DNA of 23,467 nucleotides. It comes from Pedobacter sp. GTDB taxonomy: Bacteria; Bacteroidota; Bacteroidia; Sphingobacteriales; Sphingobacteriaceae. How positions within the stretch are numbered: the stretch's first letter is position 1; every line of letters starts with the position of its first letter. The notes under the pieces were generated by a model, which saw only the letters and a program-made list of their open reading frames with translations, was not told where the DNA came from and made no database searches. The stretch covers positions 1-23,467 of the forward strand of contig SEDG01000007.1 of NCBI GenBank assembly GCA_004295885.1. The letters run 5' to 3'. Below are positions 15,287 through 22,548 of this stretch, piece by piece. The translations under genes and the position numbers were made by a program.

Positions 15287-16348
15287 TTAAATATTTGGTT
15301 TGTTTTGCAAATACAATTCAAAAAAATCGCTTATAACTTTTGGATGTGGTAAAGTAGCAAAATCTTCAAGCGTAACCGATTTAATGTCTGTATGCAGATT
15401 AAAGTTAATCATATAATTTTCTAAACCAAAAAAATGAACATATATAATTTGGTGAGTGAGCATATGTTTTTTTTGAACCAAAGATCTGATTTTTACATTA
15501 TTACCAAACATCTTTTTTATATCATCAATAAAATCTATATCATCCAAACCAGCAACATTATTAGTCTCAATTAAAGGGAAATCATACATCTGTTGCCATA
15601 CGTCTCCCGGCTTTCGTTGTTTAATTAAGATTTGATCATCATTTAAGCCAATAAAATAATTAAACCACCTTTCTCTGACTTTTACCTTTTTAAGCTTTAG
15701 CGGCAATACATTCACCTTATCATTATTATATGCAAAACAGCTAAGCTGTAGGGGACAATCATTGCAATGAGGTGATTTCGGCTTACATTGTAATGCTCCG
15801 AATTCCATTATGGCCTGATTATAAAGAGATGGTTTTTGATCTTCAATCAGGCTTTGAGCAAGCTCAGCAAATATTTTCTTTCCAATTGTTGAGTTTATAG
15901 CTTCTTCAATCCCGAAATACCGAGCCAACACCCTAAAAACGTTTCCGTCTAAAACAGCCTTAGATTCATCATTTGAAAAAGAAGAAATTGCCGCCGCCGT
16001 ATAATCGCCTATTCCTTTTAGCTTAATCAGCTGTTCATAAGCTGTTGGAAACTTGCCATCATGCAATTCCATTACTTGCTTTGCGGTAAAAAGCATATTT
16101 CTGCCCCTAGAATAATAGCCTAGACCTTGCCAAAGTTTCAAAACCTCATTTTCGCTAGCAGCCGCAAATCTTTTTACTGTAGAAAAGTTCTCTAAGAACT
16201 TATTGAAGTACGGCAACCCTTGCTCAACCCTGGTCTGCTGGAGAATAATTTCAGATAGCCAAATTACATAAGGATCGGTGGTATTACGCCAAGGAAGATC
16301 GCGTTTATTAATTTTATACCACTTTATTAATTCGGTTTGGAAGCTCAT
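15287..16348 (-). CDS. mutY: A/G-specific adenine DNA glycosylase
   Basis: MutY removes adenine paired with 8-oxoguanine. Using the ATG at 16346-16348 (MSFQTELIKWY) gives 353 residues and the usual family N-terminus. An ATG at 16378 would add 10 atypical residues, so I prefer the shorter form. With this numbering the catalytic Glu33 is in WLSEIILQQTRV, the HhH block is LKGIGDYTAAAI (110-121), and the catalytic Asp134 is in VLDGNVFRVLAR. The 4Fe-4S cysteines are 188, 195, 198 and 204 (C-X6-C-X2-C-X5-C). A NUDIX-like 8-oxoG recognition domain follows to the end. The gene is co-transcribed with ssb and divergent from the HU-like gene. A -7 element lies directly before the preferred start. Confidence 0.95.
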   Translation of the reverse strand: MSFQTELIKWYKINKRDLPWRNTTDPYVIWLSEIILQQTRVEQGLPYFNKFLENFSTVKRFAAASENEVLKLWQGLGYYSRGRNMLFTAKQVMELHDGKFPTAYEQLIKLKGIGDYTAAAISSFSNDESKAVLDGNVFRVLARYFGIEEAINSTIGKKIFAELAQSLIEDQKPSLYNQAIMEFGALQCKPKSPHCNDCPLQLSCFAYNNDKVNVLPLKLKKVKVRERWFNYFIGLNDDQILIKQRKPGDVWQQMYDFPLIETNNVAGLDDIDFIDDIKKMFGNNVKIRSLVQKKHMLTHQIIYVHFFGLENYMINFNLHTDIKSVTLEDFATLPHPKVISDFFELYLQNKPNI

Positions 16349-16353
16349 TTCGC

Positions 16354-16417
16354 CAAAAATACAATCAAAACTTATCATTTTCTTAAAACTTGCAGTAACA
16401 TGATGATTTTGATTGTA
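16354..16417 (-). promoter_or_regulatory. mutY upstream region: -7 element and inverted repeat
   Basis: TATTTTTG (16354-16361, minus strand) matches TAnnTTTG and lies 5 bases before the ATG at 16348. TACAATCAAAA (16360-16370) and its perfect complement TTTTGATTGTA (16407-16417) flank 36 bases and overlap the upstream side of this element. No good TTG at -33 is evident, so the promoter is tentative. Confidence 0.4.
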
Positions 16418-16457
16418 AATAAATCATCTTTTATTTTCCTATCTCATTAAAAAGCAA

Positions 16458-16465
16458 TACTTTTG
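16458..16465 (+). promoter_or_regulatory. -7 element of the HU-like gene
   Basis: TACTTTTG followed by C matches TAnnTTTG, with a leader of about 50 bases to the ATG at 16521. The -33 region is T-rich but has no clean TTG. Confidence 0.55.
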
Positions 16466-16520
16466 CAACCCCAAAACAGTTATAATATTAAATACACAAT
16501 AACTTAATAAATAGAAAAAT

Positions 16521-16823
16521 ATGACTAAGGCAGATATTATTTCAGAAATATCAACAAAAACAGGCATTGAGAAAGTAGATGTACAAGAAACAGTTGAGGC
16601 GTTTTTCAAAGTAATCAAAAACAGTATGATTGGCGGCGAAAATGTATATGTTAGAGGCTTTGGAAGTTTCGTTGTAAAAAAGAGAGCACAAAAAACTGCT
16701 AGAAATATTTCTAAAAACACTGCTATCATTATCCCAGAACATTTTGTTCCTAGCTTTAAACCAGCAAAAGTATTTGTTGATAAAGTAAAAAACAATTCAA
16801 AAAAAGTTAAAGCAGAAGCTTAA
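16521..16823 (+). CDS. HU/IHF family DNA-binding protein
   Basis: This is a small dimeric nucleoid protein that bends DNA. The 100-residue product starts MTKADIISEISTKTG, has the family signature region VRGFGSFVVKKRAQKTARN (about 45-63), including the GFGSF turn before the DNA-binding arm, and the closing FKPAKVFVDKV. A lysine-rich tail (NNSKKVKAEA) extends beyond the fold. Which paralogue (HU or IHF subunit) cannot be told. It is first in a cluster with the TPR gene (6-base gap), the 29-codon gene and RNase G/E, and is divergent from mutY. Confidence 0.95.
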   Translation: MTKADIISEISTKTGIEKVDVQETVEAFFKVIKNSMIGGENVYVRGFGSFVVKKRAQKTARNISKNTAIIIPEHFVPSFKPAKVFVDKVKNNSKKVKAEA

Positions 16824-16829
16824 TTCCTT

Positions 16830-17702
16830 ATGTTAAACAATATCCGTTCAAAACAAGTTATTCTTATTGTAGCAATACTATTGCTTGGCGGATTTTTGTT
16901 TACTAGAGACGTTAAGGGTTTGGTTAAGCCAAAAGATGAAGCTGGTAAAATGCCTACAAATGGGCAAGCAACCAATTCGTCATCAGCTCCGCAAGTCACC
17001 ATTGAAGATGTTTCTAGCACAGCAAAAAACCTAGTTAGCGGTGCAACCGCTAAAGAGATTATTGCTTTAGAAAATTCATATAAAAGTGGTTCGGGAGCCG
17101 ATAAAATTACAACTGCCAAAACATTAGCTCAGAAATGGGATGATGTTGAACAATCTATTCCAAGTGCGATGTACTTAGAGGTTGTTGCCAACAACGAAAG
17201 TTCACTTTCTAATTGGTTAAACGCAGGAAATCGTTTTTTGAAAGCTTTTGATAACACTCAAGACAGTTTGGTACAACCAGCTATGCTACAAAAGGCTAAT
17301 AATGCCTTTACAAAAGCATTAGCAATTGACACCAGCAGCAACGATGCTAAAACTGGTTTGGGTATAACCATCGTAAACGGCTTAGGTGCTCCAATGAGTG
17401 GTATAGCCATGTTATTAGATGTGGTTAAGAAAGATCCAAAAAACTTTAAAGCAAATATGAATTTAGGCATGTTTGCAATCAAATCTGGTCAGTTTGACAA
17501 GGCTATAATTCGTTTTAACGATATCATTAGCAATATTAAAGCTACACCAGACGCCTATTTTTACTTAGCTACGGCTTATGAAAATCTAGGAAAAAACACA
17601 GAAGCAATAGACGCTTATTTAAATAGCAAAAAATTAGCAGCCAACCCTACTTTATCGGGTTTTATAGATAAGAAGGTGGCTGAGTTAAAGAATAAACGTT
17701 AA
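16830..17702 (+). CDS. Membrane-anchored tetratricopeptide repeat protein
   Basis: The 290-residue product has one N-terminal hydrophobic segment (about 9-24, VILIVAILLLGGFLFT) without a cleavage motif, so it is probably a signal anchor. A polar, Ser/Thr-rich stretch (about 30-60) follows. TPR-like helical repeats begin near 150: NNAFTKALAIDTSSNDAKTGLG, then DPKNFKANMNLGMFAIKSG with QFDKAIIRFNDI, then DAYFYLATAYENLGKNTEAI. TPRs mediate protein contacts, and no partner can be named. It starts 6 bases after the HU-like gene, so the two are co-transcribed. Confidence 0.85.
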   Translation: MLNNIRSKQVILIVAILLLGGFLFTRDVKGLVKPKDEAGKMPTNGQATNSSSAPQVTIEDVSSTAKNLVSGATAKEIIALENSYKSGSGADKITTAKTLAQKWDDVEQSIPSAMYLEVVANNESSLSNWLNAGNRFLKAFDNTQDSLVQPAMLQKANNAFTKALAIDTSSNDAKTGLGITIVNGLGAPMSGIAMLLDVVKKDPKNFKANMNLGMFAIKSGQFDKAIIRFNDIISNIKATPDAYFYLATAYENLGKNTEAIDAYLNSKKLAANPTLSGFIDKKVAELKNKR

Positions 17703-17739
17703 TTAACAGAATTAATAAAAACATTAAAAACTTAAAATT

Positions 17740-17829
17740 ATGCCAAGCGGTAAAAAAAGAAAAAGACATAAAATGGCTACGCACAAACGTAAAAAACGTC
17801 TAAGAAAAAACAGACACAAGAAAAAATAG
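17740..17829 (+). CDS. 29-residue basic protein, AURKAIP1/COX24-domain (bS22/mS38-like)
   Basis: ATG at 17740 to TAG at 17829 encodes 29 residues starting MPSGKKRKRHKMATHKRKK. Almost all the rest is Lys, Arg or His, with the pattern KxxxHKRKKRLRKNRHKKK. This matches the short C-terminal COX24/AURKAIP1 motif (KRKRRxKMxKHKxKKLRKxxR) found in mitochondrial mS38 and in the tiny actinobacterial 30S protein bS22. A small ribosomal-subunit protein is therefore likely. It lies 37 bases after the TPR gene with no promoter of its own that I can see, so it is probably read from the HU promoter. A 7-bp hairpin (17825-17841) overlaps the stop codon, and a 13-bp terminator-like hairpin follows. Confidence 0.85.
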   Translation: MPSGKKRKRHKMATHKRKKRLRKNRHKKK

Positions 17830-17851
17830 GATTTTCCTATTAGTGCTTTGG

Positions 17852-17906
17852 CCAAAAATAAATGTTTCTTATATAGAGCATTTATTTTTGGATTCAATGT
17901 TTTTTG
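17852..17906 (+). terminator. Hairpin between the 29-residue gene and RNase G/E
   Basis: CCAAAAATAAATG (17852-17864) pairs perfectly with CATTTATTTTTGG (17879-17891), with a 14-base loop. After 7 bases a TGTTTTTTGG tract follows. The stem is AT-rich and the T-run is offset, so termination may be partial, allowing read-through into rng. Confidence 0.5.
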
Positions 17907-17918
17907 GTCCATGTGTAA

Positions 17919-17937
17919 TAAGGCGGTAATCGCCTTA
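17919..17937 (+). promoter_or_regulatory. Leader hairpin before RNase G/E
   Basis: TAAGGCG (17919-17925) and CGCCTTA (17931-17937) form a 7-bp stem with a GTAAT loop, ending 13 bases before the TTG start codon. It would lie in the RNase G/E mRNA leader. RNase E of E. coli regulates itself through leader hairpins; a similar role here is inference. Confidence 0.4.
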
Positions 17938-17950
17938 AAATCTGTAGCTT

Positions 17951-19501
17951 TTGGTAAAGGAATTAATAATCGATTCTACTCCTGCGGGAGTAACCATAGC
18001 TTTAATTGAAGACAAGTACCTTGTAGAAATACATAAAGAGCAAATCAACAATAATTACGCCGTAGGCGATATTTATTTAGGTCGCATTAAAAAAATTATG
18101 CCTGGCCTGAATGCTGCTTTTGTTGATGTTGGTTATGAGAAAGATGCATTTTTGCATTATTTCGATCTAGGTCCGCAAGTACAATCTTTAATAAAGCTTA
18201 CAAAAATTAAGCGTAACGGCACAGTCAATGGAACTTTATTAGACAATTTTAAATTAGAGGCTGACATTAATAAAGCGGGTAAAATATCCGAAATTGTCAG
18301 CAAGAATTTGATCTTACCTGTTCAAATTGCTAAAGAACCAATTTCTACTAAAGGCCCAAGATTAAGCTCTGACCTTTCTATTGCAGGAAGATACATTGTC
18401 TTAGTTCCTTTTTCGAACGTAATTTCGATTTCTAAAAAGATTAAAAGCAATACCGAACGTAATCGTTTAAAAAAGATTATTGAAAGTATTAAGCCTAAAA
18501 ACTTTGGAGTAATCATTAGAACTGTTTCCGAAGGGAAAGGCGTTGCCGAATTACAAAAAGATTTATTGGATTCTGTATCCAAGTGGGAAAACTTTACTAA
18601 AAAGTTGCCCGATGCAGAACCTTCTAAACGTGTTTGGGGAGAGATGGATCGTACTTCTACCCTAATCAGAGATATTTTAAGCACCGATTTTACAAACGTA
18701 CATGTAAATGATGCAAACCTGTTTGAAGATATCCGTTCTTATGTGCACGAAATTTCTCCAGAAATGGAAAAAATCGTTAAACTTTACAAACATAAAGAAC
18801 CGATTTTTGAGCATTTTGGTGTTGAAAAGCAAATTAAAAATGGCTTCGGCAAAACAGTAAATCTTGCTGGCGGAGCTTATTTGGTAGTTGAACATACCGA
18901 AGCTTTACACGTAATTGATGTAAACAGTGGTAATAGAACAGCTAGCAAAGAGAATCAAGAAGAAAATGCACTTCAAGTAAATAAAGAAGCTGCAAAAGAA
19001 ATTGCTCGTCAGTTGAGATTGCGAGATATGGGTGGTATTGTGGTTATCGATTTTATCGATATGCATAAACCAGCCAATAGAAAAATGCTCTTTGATTATC
19101 TACGTGAGTTGATGTTGCTAGACCGTGCTAAACACACCATTTTACCTCCAAGTAAATTTGGTTTAGTACAAATCACCCGTCAACGTGTTAGACCAGAGAT
19201 GAATATTGTTACCGTTGAGAAATGTCCAACTTGTGATGGTACTGGAGAAATTAAAGCCAGTATTGTTTTAATGGACGATATTGAAAGTAACCTAACTTAT
19301 ATTTTGCAAGAGCAGAATGAAAAGAATATTACACTTTGTGTACATCCTTATATTGCAGCTTTCATTAACAAGGGATTAATTTCCCTAAAATGGAAATGGT
19401 TTTTGAAATTTGGACAACGCATTAAAGTTAACGCGATATCTTCTTATAACTTAACTGAGTTTCATTTCTTATCTGCTAAAGACGAGGAAATTAAACTTTA
19501 A
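17951..19501 (+). CDS. rng: Ribonuclease E/G family endoribonuclease
   Basis: The enzyme cleaves single-stranded AU-rich RNA in mRNA decay and rRNA processing. The 516-residue product is RNase G-sized, without the E. coli RNase E scaffold tail. It starts VKELIIDSTPAGVTIALIED, has an S1 domain (about 36-125, with GDIYLGRIKKIMPGLNAAFVD), and the catalytic Mg-binding aspartates Asp323 (HVIDVNSGN) and Asp367 (GIVVIDFIDM). It also has the Zn-link cysteines 425 and 428 (CPTCDGTG). The start codon is TTG at 17951: an in-frame TAG lies two codons upstream (17945-17947) and the next ATG would cut into the S1 domain. It may be partly co-transcribed with the upstream HU/TPR/29-residue genes. Confidence 0.94.
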   Translation: MVKELIIDSTPAGVTIALIEDKYLVEIHKEQINNNYAVGDIYLGRIKKIMPGLNAAFVDVGYEKDAFLHYFDLGPQVQSLIKLTKIKRNGTVNGTLLDNFKLEADINKAGKISEIVSKNLILPVQIAKEPISTKGPRLSSDLSIAGRYIVLVPFSNVISISKKIKSNTERNRLKKIIESIKPKNFGVIIRTVSEGKGVAELQKDLLDSVSKWENFTKKLPDAEPSKRVWGEMDRTSTLIRDILSTDFTNVHVNDANLFEDIRSYVHEISPEMEKIVKLYKHKEPIFEHFGVEKQIKNGFGKTVNLAGGAYLVVEHTEALHVIDVNSGNRTASKENQEENALQVNKEAAKEIARQLRLRDMGGIVVIDFIDMHKPANRKMLFDYLRELMLLDRAKHTILPPSKFGLVQITRQRVRPEMNIVTVEKCPTCDGTGEIKASIVLMDDIESNLTYILQEQNEKNITLCVHPYIAAFINKGLISLKWKWFLKFGQRIKVNAISSYNLTEFHFLSAKDEEIKL

Positions 19502-19520
19502 CTCTTCAGAGATTCATAAA

Positions 19521-19560
19521 AAAAAAGCCTAATATCTTAATCGATGTTAGGCTTTTTTTG
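19521..19560 (+). terminator. Intrinsic terminator of rng
   Basis: Arms 19521-19536 and 19543-19558 form a 16-bp stem (one G-U pair, core AAAAGCCTAA/TTAGGCTTTT) with a 6-base loop; the descending arm ends in a seven-T run. Confidence 0.85.
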
Positions 19561-19646
19561 TTTAAAACTTAATCAAATTTTAAACTGAATAAAATATAAA
19601 TTCGTGTTTACAAATCGTCATTGGTAAATCTAAAATCGTAAATAAA

Positions 19647-21023
19647 TTGGCTAAAACTAAATCTGCTTATTTCTGTCAAAGTTGTGGTTATGAATCTGCC
19701 AAATGGCTGGGCAAATGCCCATCATGTAACCAATGGAATACTTTTGTCGAAGAAGTTGTTGACAAAGTCGTTGCAAACGTGCCTACGTGGAAATCGCCTT
19801 CTGGCACGCAAAGATTGAGTAAACCTAGTAAGGTAGAAGAAATTTTAAGTGCAACTGAAGAAAGGACGAGTACTGGAGATGCAGAATTAGATAGGGTTCT
19901 AGGAGGCGGCCTAGTTGCGGGTTCTGTCATTCTGATTGGCGGAGAACCCGGAATAGGAAAATCAACCTTAATGTTGCAATTGGCCTTAAATGTAGCTGGA
20001 AGAAAAATCTTATACGTTTCTGGCGAAGAAAGTGAGCAGCAAATTAAAATGAGGGCTGAGCGGATTACCGCAAATCCAAAATCAGATTGTTATATACTTA
20101 CTGAAACATCAACCCAAAACATATTTAAGCAAATTGAGCAATTAGAACCAGAAATTGTCATAGTTGATTCCATTCAAACTTTACATTCTGCCCATATCGA
20201 ATCTACGCCAGGTAGTGTATCTCAAGTAAGGGAGTGTACAGCCGAGTTATTGCGTTTCGCTAAAGAAACTAATACTCCTGTGTTTCTAATTGGGCATATT
20301 ACCAAAGACGGCGCCATTGCTGGTCCAAAAATTTTAGAACATATGGTAGATACTGTTCTTCAATTCGAAGGAGACAGACATCATATTTATAGAATTTTAC
20401 GGTCGATCAAAAACCGTTTTGGTGCTGCTGCAGAATTGGGGATTTACGCCATGCAAAGCAGCGGATTAAGAGAAGTTTCTAATCCTTCAGAAATCTTGTT
20501 AAGTCAAAGGGATGAAGAGTTAAGCGGCATAACAATTGGCGCCACTTTAGAAGGCGCTAGGCCGATGTTGATAGAAACGCAAGCGTTGGTTAGCGTAGCT
20601 GCCTACGGAACTCCTCAGCGCTCTGCTACAGGCTTTGATACCAAGCGGATGAATATGCTTTTAGCTGTTTTGGAGAAAAGGTGTGGATTTAGGTTAAGTG
20701 CAAAAGATGTTTTCTTAAATATTGCTGGCGGGATAAAAGTGGAAGACCCTGCAATTGATCTTTCGATTATGGCTGCAATTATTTCTTCCCACGAAGATAT
20801 TTTTATTTCTTCTAAAATGTGCTTTGCAGCAGAAGTTGGTTTATCTGGAGAAATCAGAGCTGTTAATAGAATAGAACAGAGAATATCTGAAGCAGAAAAG
20901 CTAGGTTTCGAAAAAATCTTCATCTCTAATTACAACTTGAAAGGATTGGTAAGGGATAAATTTAAAATAGAAATTATAACCGTTAGTAAAATTGAAGAGG
21001 TCTTTTCCTTGCTTTTTGGCTAA
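19647..21023 (+). CDS. radA: DNA repair protein RadA
   Basis: RadA is a RecA-like, DnaB-type helicase that promotes branch migration in recombinational repair. The 458-residue product has a zinc finger (Cys10, Cys13, Cys24, Cys27, in CQSCGYESAKWLGKCPSC), Walker A GGEPGIGKSTL (Lys105) and Walker B-like EIVIVDSIQTL. The RadA-specific KNRFG motif (Lys255-Gly259) is present, and a C-terminal Lon-protease-like domain follows from about 285. The start is TTG at 19647: it gives the usual MAKTK N-terminus and I find no in-frame ATG or GTG just upstream. It is monocistronic, beginning after the rng terminator. I see no strong promoter in the 87-base gap. Confidence 0.96.
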   Translation: MAKTKSAYFCQSCGYESAKWLGKCPSCNQWNTFVEEVVDKVVANVPTWKSPSGTQRLSKPSKVEEILSATEERTSTGDAELDRVLGGGLVAGSVILIGGEPGIGKSTLMLQLALNVAGRKILYVSGEESEQQIKMRAERITANPKSDCYILTETSTQNIFKQIEQLEPEIVIVDSIQTLHSAHIESTPGSVSQVRECTAELLRFAKETNTPVFLIGHITKDGAIAGPKILEHMVDTVLQFEGDRHHIYRILRSIKNRFGAAAELGIYAMQSSGLREVSNPSEILLSQRDEELSGITIGATLEGARPMLIETQALVSVAAYGTPQRSATGFDTKRMNMLLAVLEKRCGFRLSAKDVFLNIAGGIKVEDPAIDLSIMAAIISSHEDIFISSKMCFAAEVGLSGEIRAVNRIEQRISEAEKLGFEKIFISNYNLKGLVRDKFKIEIITVSKIEEVFSLLFG

Positions 21024-21262
21024 ATTTAAATTGTCCTTGTAGGCAATTCAATTCTCATATTTAGATTTTTTGAGGAAAATTTTCTCCTTTCAAATCGGGC
21101 ATTCCAATTATTTTCTCTAAACTTAGCGTGCTAAACCACAAATAATCAAATGGTTATCATCGAAATTGCGTTACTTGCTCGATCTGGTGATATTATTGCC
21201 TTATTAGTTTTGTATTATTAGTTTCATACAAGGATGCTAATTAAAACAATAGGGATGATTGA

Positions 21263-21292
21263 CCTCACTGCTGGAAGCAGTGGGGTTTTTTT
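21263..21292 (+). terminator. Intrinsic terminator far downstream of radA
   Basis: CCTCACTGCT (21263-21272) pairs with AGCAGTGGGG (21276-21285) with one T-G pair and a GGA loop, followed by seven T. It lies 240 bases after radA, so it ends either a long radA 3' UTR or a separate short transcript. Confidence 0.8.
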
Positions 21293-21329
21293 CTGAATAA
21301 ATAATCAGAAGAATTAGCAAGATTTTAAA

Positions 21330-21337
21330 TACTTTTG
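21330..21337 (+). promoter_or_regulatory. -7 element of the DUF4920 gene
   Basis: TACTTTTG matches TAnnTTTG and lies between a terminator and the ATG at 21382, where a promoter is required. A -33 TTG is not clear. Confidence 0.5.
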
Positions 21338-21381
21338 TGATAGATAAGAAATTGATTTATACCAAATTAAATAAATAGAAA

Positions 21382-21846
21382 ATGAAGAGCATTATTTTGA
21401 GTTTGGCTTTATGCCTATTTACTACTTTCGCTTTTGCGCAAGATGCATATAAAGGACAATCTTTTGGTACAGGAGTTAAAAAAGGCAAAGTACTTACCAC
21501 CGCACAAATAGAATCTACCTTAGGCAATAAAACTAAAAAAGATATGAAAGTAACTGGCTTAGTTACTTTGGTTTGTCAGAAAAAAGGTTGCTTTATGAAT
21601 TTAGAATTACCAAATGGTAAGACAATGTTTGTAAACTTTAAAGACTATGCCTTTTTCATGCCTAAAGATATAGCAGGAAAGAAAGTAGTGATTGATGGTT
21701 TTGCAGAAAGAAAAGAAACTTCGGTTGAAGACCAAAAACATTTTGCAAAAGACGCTAACAAATCAGCCGAAGAAATAGCAAAAATCACAGAACCCAAAAA
21801 AGAAATTGTGTTTGAAGCAAAAGGAGTTGTAATTTTGGAAGATTAA
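21382..21846 (+). CDS. Secreted DUF4920 domain protein
   Basis: The 154-residue product has a Sec signal peptide (MKSIILSLALCLFTTFAFAQ, cleavage probably near AFA-QD), so it is exported to the periplasm. The mature domain has VTLVCQKKGCFMNLEL and FVNFKDYAFFMPKDIAGKKVVIDG. I recognise these as DUF4920, a small OB-like beta-barrel family common in Bacteroidota with no known biochemical role. The two cysteines in VCQKKGC are conserved in my memory of the family and could form a disulphide or bind metal. It stands alone, between two terminators. Confidence 0.88.
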   Translation: MKSIILSLALCLFTTFAFAQDAYKGQSFGTGVKKGKVLTTAQIESTLGNKTKKDMKVTGLVTLVCQKKGCFMNLELPNGKTMFVNFKDYAFFMPKDIAGKKVVIDGFAERKETSVEDQKHFAKDANKSAEEIAKITEPKKEIVFEAKGVVILED

Positions 21847-21877
21847 GAAGGTTCTCCTTTTTAATATTGATTGATTT

Positions 21878-21914
21878 GAACCCTGTTGTCTCCGCAACAG
21901 GGTTCTTTTTTTTT
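21878..21914 (+). terminator. Intrinsic terminator of the DUF4920 gene
   Basis: GAACCCTGTTG (21878-21888) pairs perfectly with CAACAGGGTTC (21895-21905) across a 6-base loop, followed by nine T. Confidence 0.9.
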
Positions 21915-21990
21915 GCTAATTTTTGTAACACGTAAATCAATTATATATCTTAATGCTATATTTATATTTAACCTACTTAAAACAAACAAA

Positions 21991-22548
21991 ATGATTATTG
22001 TAGCAGTAATTGCCATCCTTGTACTAATTATCGGCATTGGAATTTATAACTCATTAATAAGTAAGAAAAATCAGGTTGCTAATGCATTTTCTGCAATTGA
22101 CGTGATGCTTAAAAAACGTTTTGATTTATTACCAAACCTTGTTGAAACCGTTAAGCAATACATGCAATATGAAGGAGATACTTTAACTAAAATAACCGAG
22201 TTAAGAGGAAAGGCATTAGGTACCAATGTTAGTGAAGGAGATAAGCTAGCTTTAGACCAACAAATTGGCACTGTGGTAAAAGGCTTAATGGTTAGTGTAG
22301 AGAATTATCCAGATTTAAAGGCGAATACCAACTTTTTAAATCTGCAAAGCACTTGGACAGAAAGCGAAGAACAGATTGCTGCTGCTAGAAGAAATTACAA
22401 TTCTTCTGTTACTACTTACAATAATGCCGTGATGATGTTCCCAGGCAATATGTTTGCAGGAATGCTTGGTTACCAACCTATGCCTGTTTTAGAAACTGCT
22501 GCAGAAGAACGCAAAAATGTAAGTGCTAAAGAACTTTTCAATAATTAA
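21991..22548 (+). CDS. lemA: LemA family protein
   Basis: The 185-residue product has an N-terminal membrane segment (about 2-20, IIVAVIAILVLIIGIGIYN) followed by SLISKKNQVANAFSAIDVMLKKRFDLLPNLVETVKQY, the hallmark of LemA. The rest of the helical bundle includes ENYPDLKANTNFLNLQ and EEQIAAARRNYNSSVTTYNN. The frame is open upstream to 21886, but that would pass through the preceding terminator, so the ATG at 21991 is the start. LemA proteins are membrane-anchored with the helical domain exposed; their biochemical role is unclear. The stop codon overlaps the next start by one base (TAATG). Confidence 0.93.
   Translation: MIIVAVIAILVLIIGIGIYNSLISKKNQVANAFSAIDVMLKKRFDLLPNLVETVKQYMQYEGDTLTKITELRGKALGTNVSEGDKLALDQQIGTVVKGLMVSVENYPDLKANTNFLNLQSTWTESEEQIAAARRNYNSSVTTYNNAVMMFPGNMFAGMLGYQPMPVLETAAEERKNVSAKELFNN

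Larger units (their letters stand above)
21024..21381. other. Intergenic region after radA
   Basis: These 358 bases hold no gene that I recognise. A weak bulged hairpin (21029-21048) may end radA transcripts. TAGTTTTG (21205-21212, plus) fits a -7 element, although no well-placed TTG precedes it. About 75 bases later comes a strong terminator (21263-21292). A second -7 element (TACTTTTG, 21330-21337) probably serves the DUF4920 gene, with a leader of about 40 bases. Confidence 0.55.

Noticed and set aside
16349..16378. Ten extra codons at the start of mutY
   Set aside because: The residues are atypical for MutY, while the ATG at 16348 gives the usual start; the longer form cannot be excluded.
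21886..21990. Upstream extension of the LemA reading frame
   Set aside because: It begins at a TTG inside the preceding terminator hairpin and adds 35 residues before a normal LemA N-terminus at the ATG in 21991.
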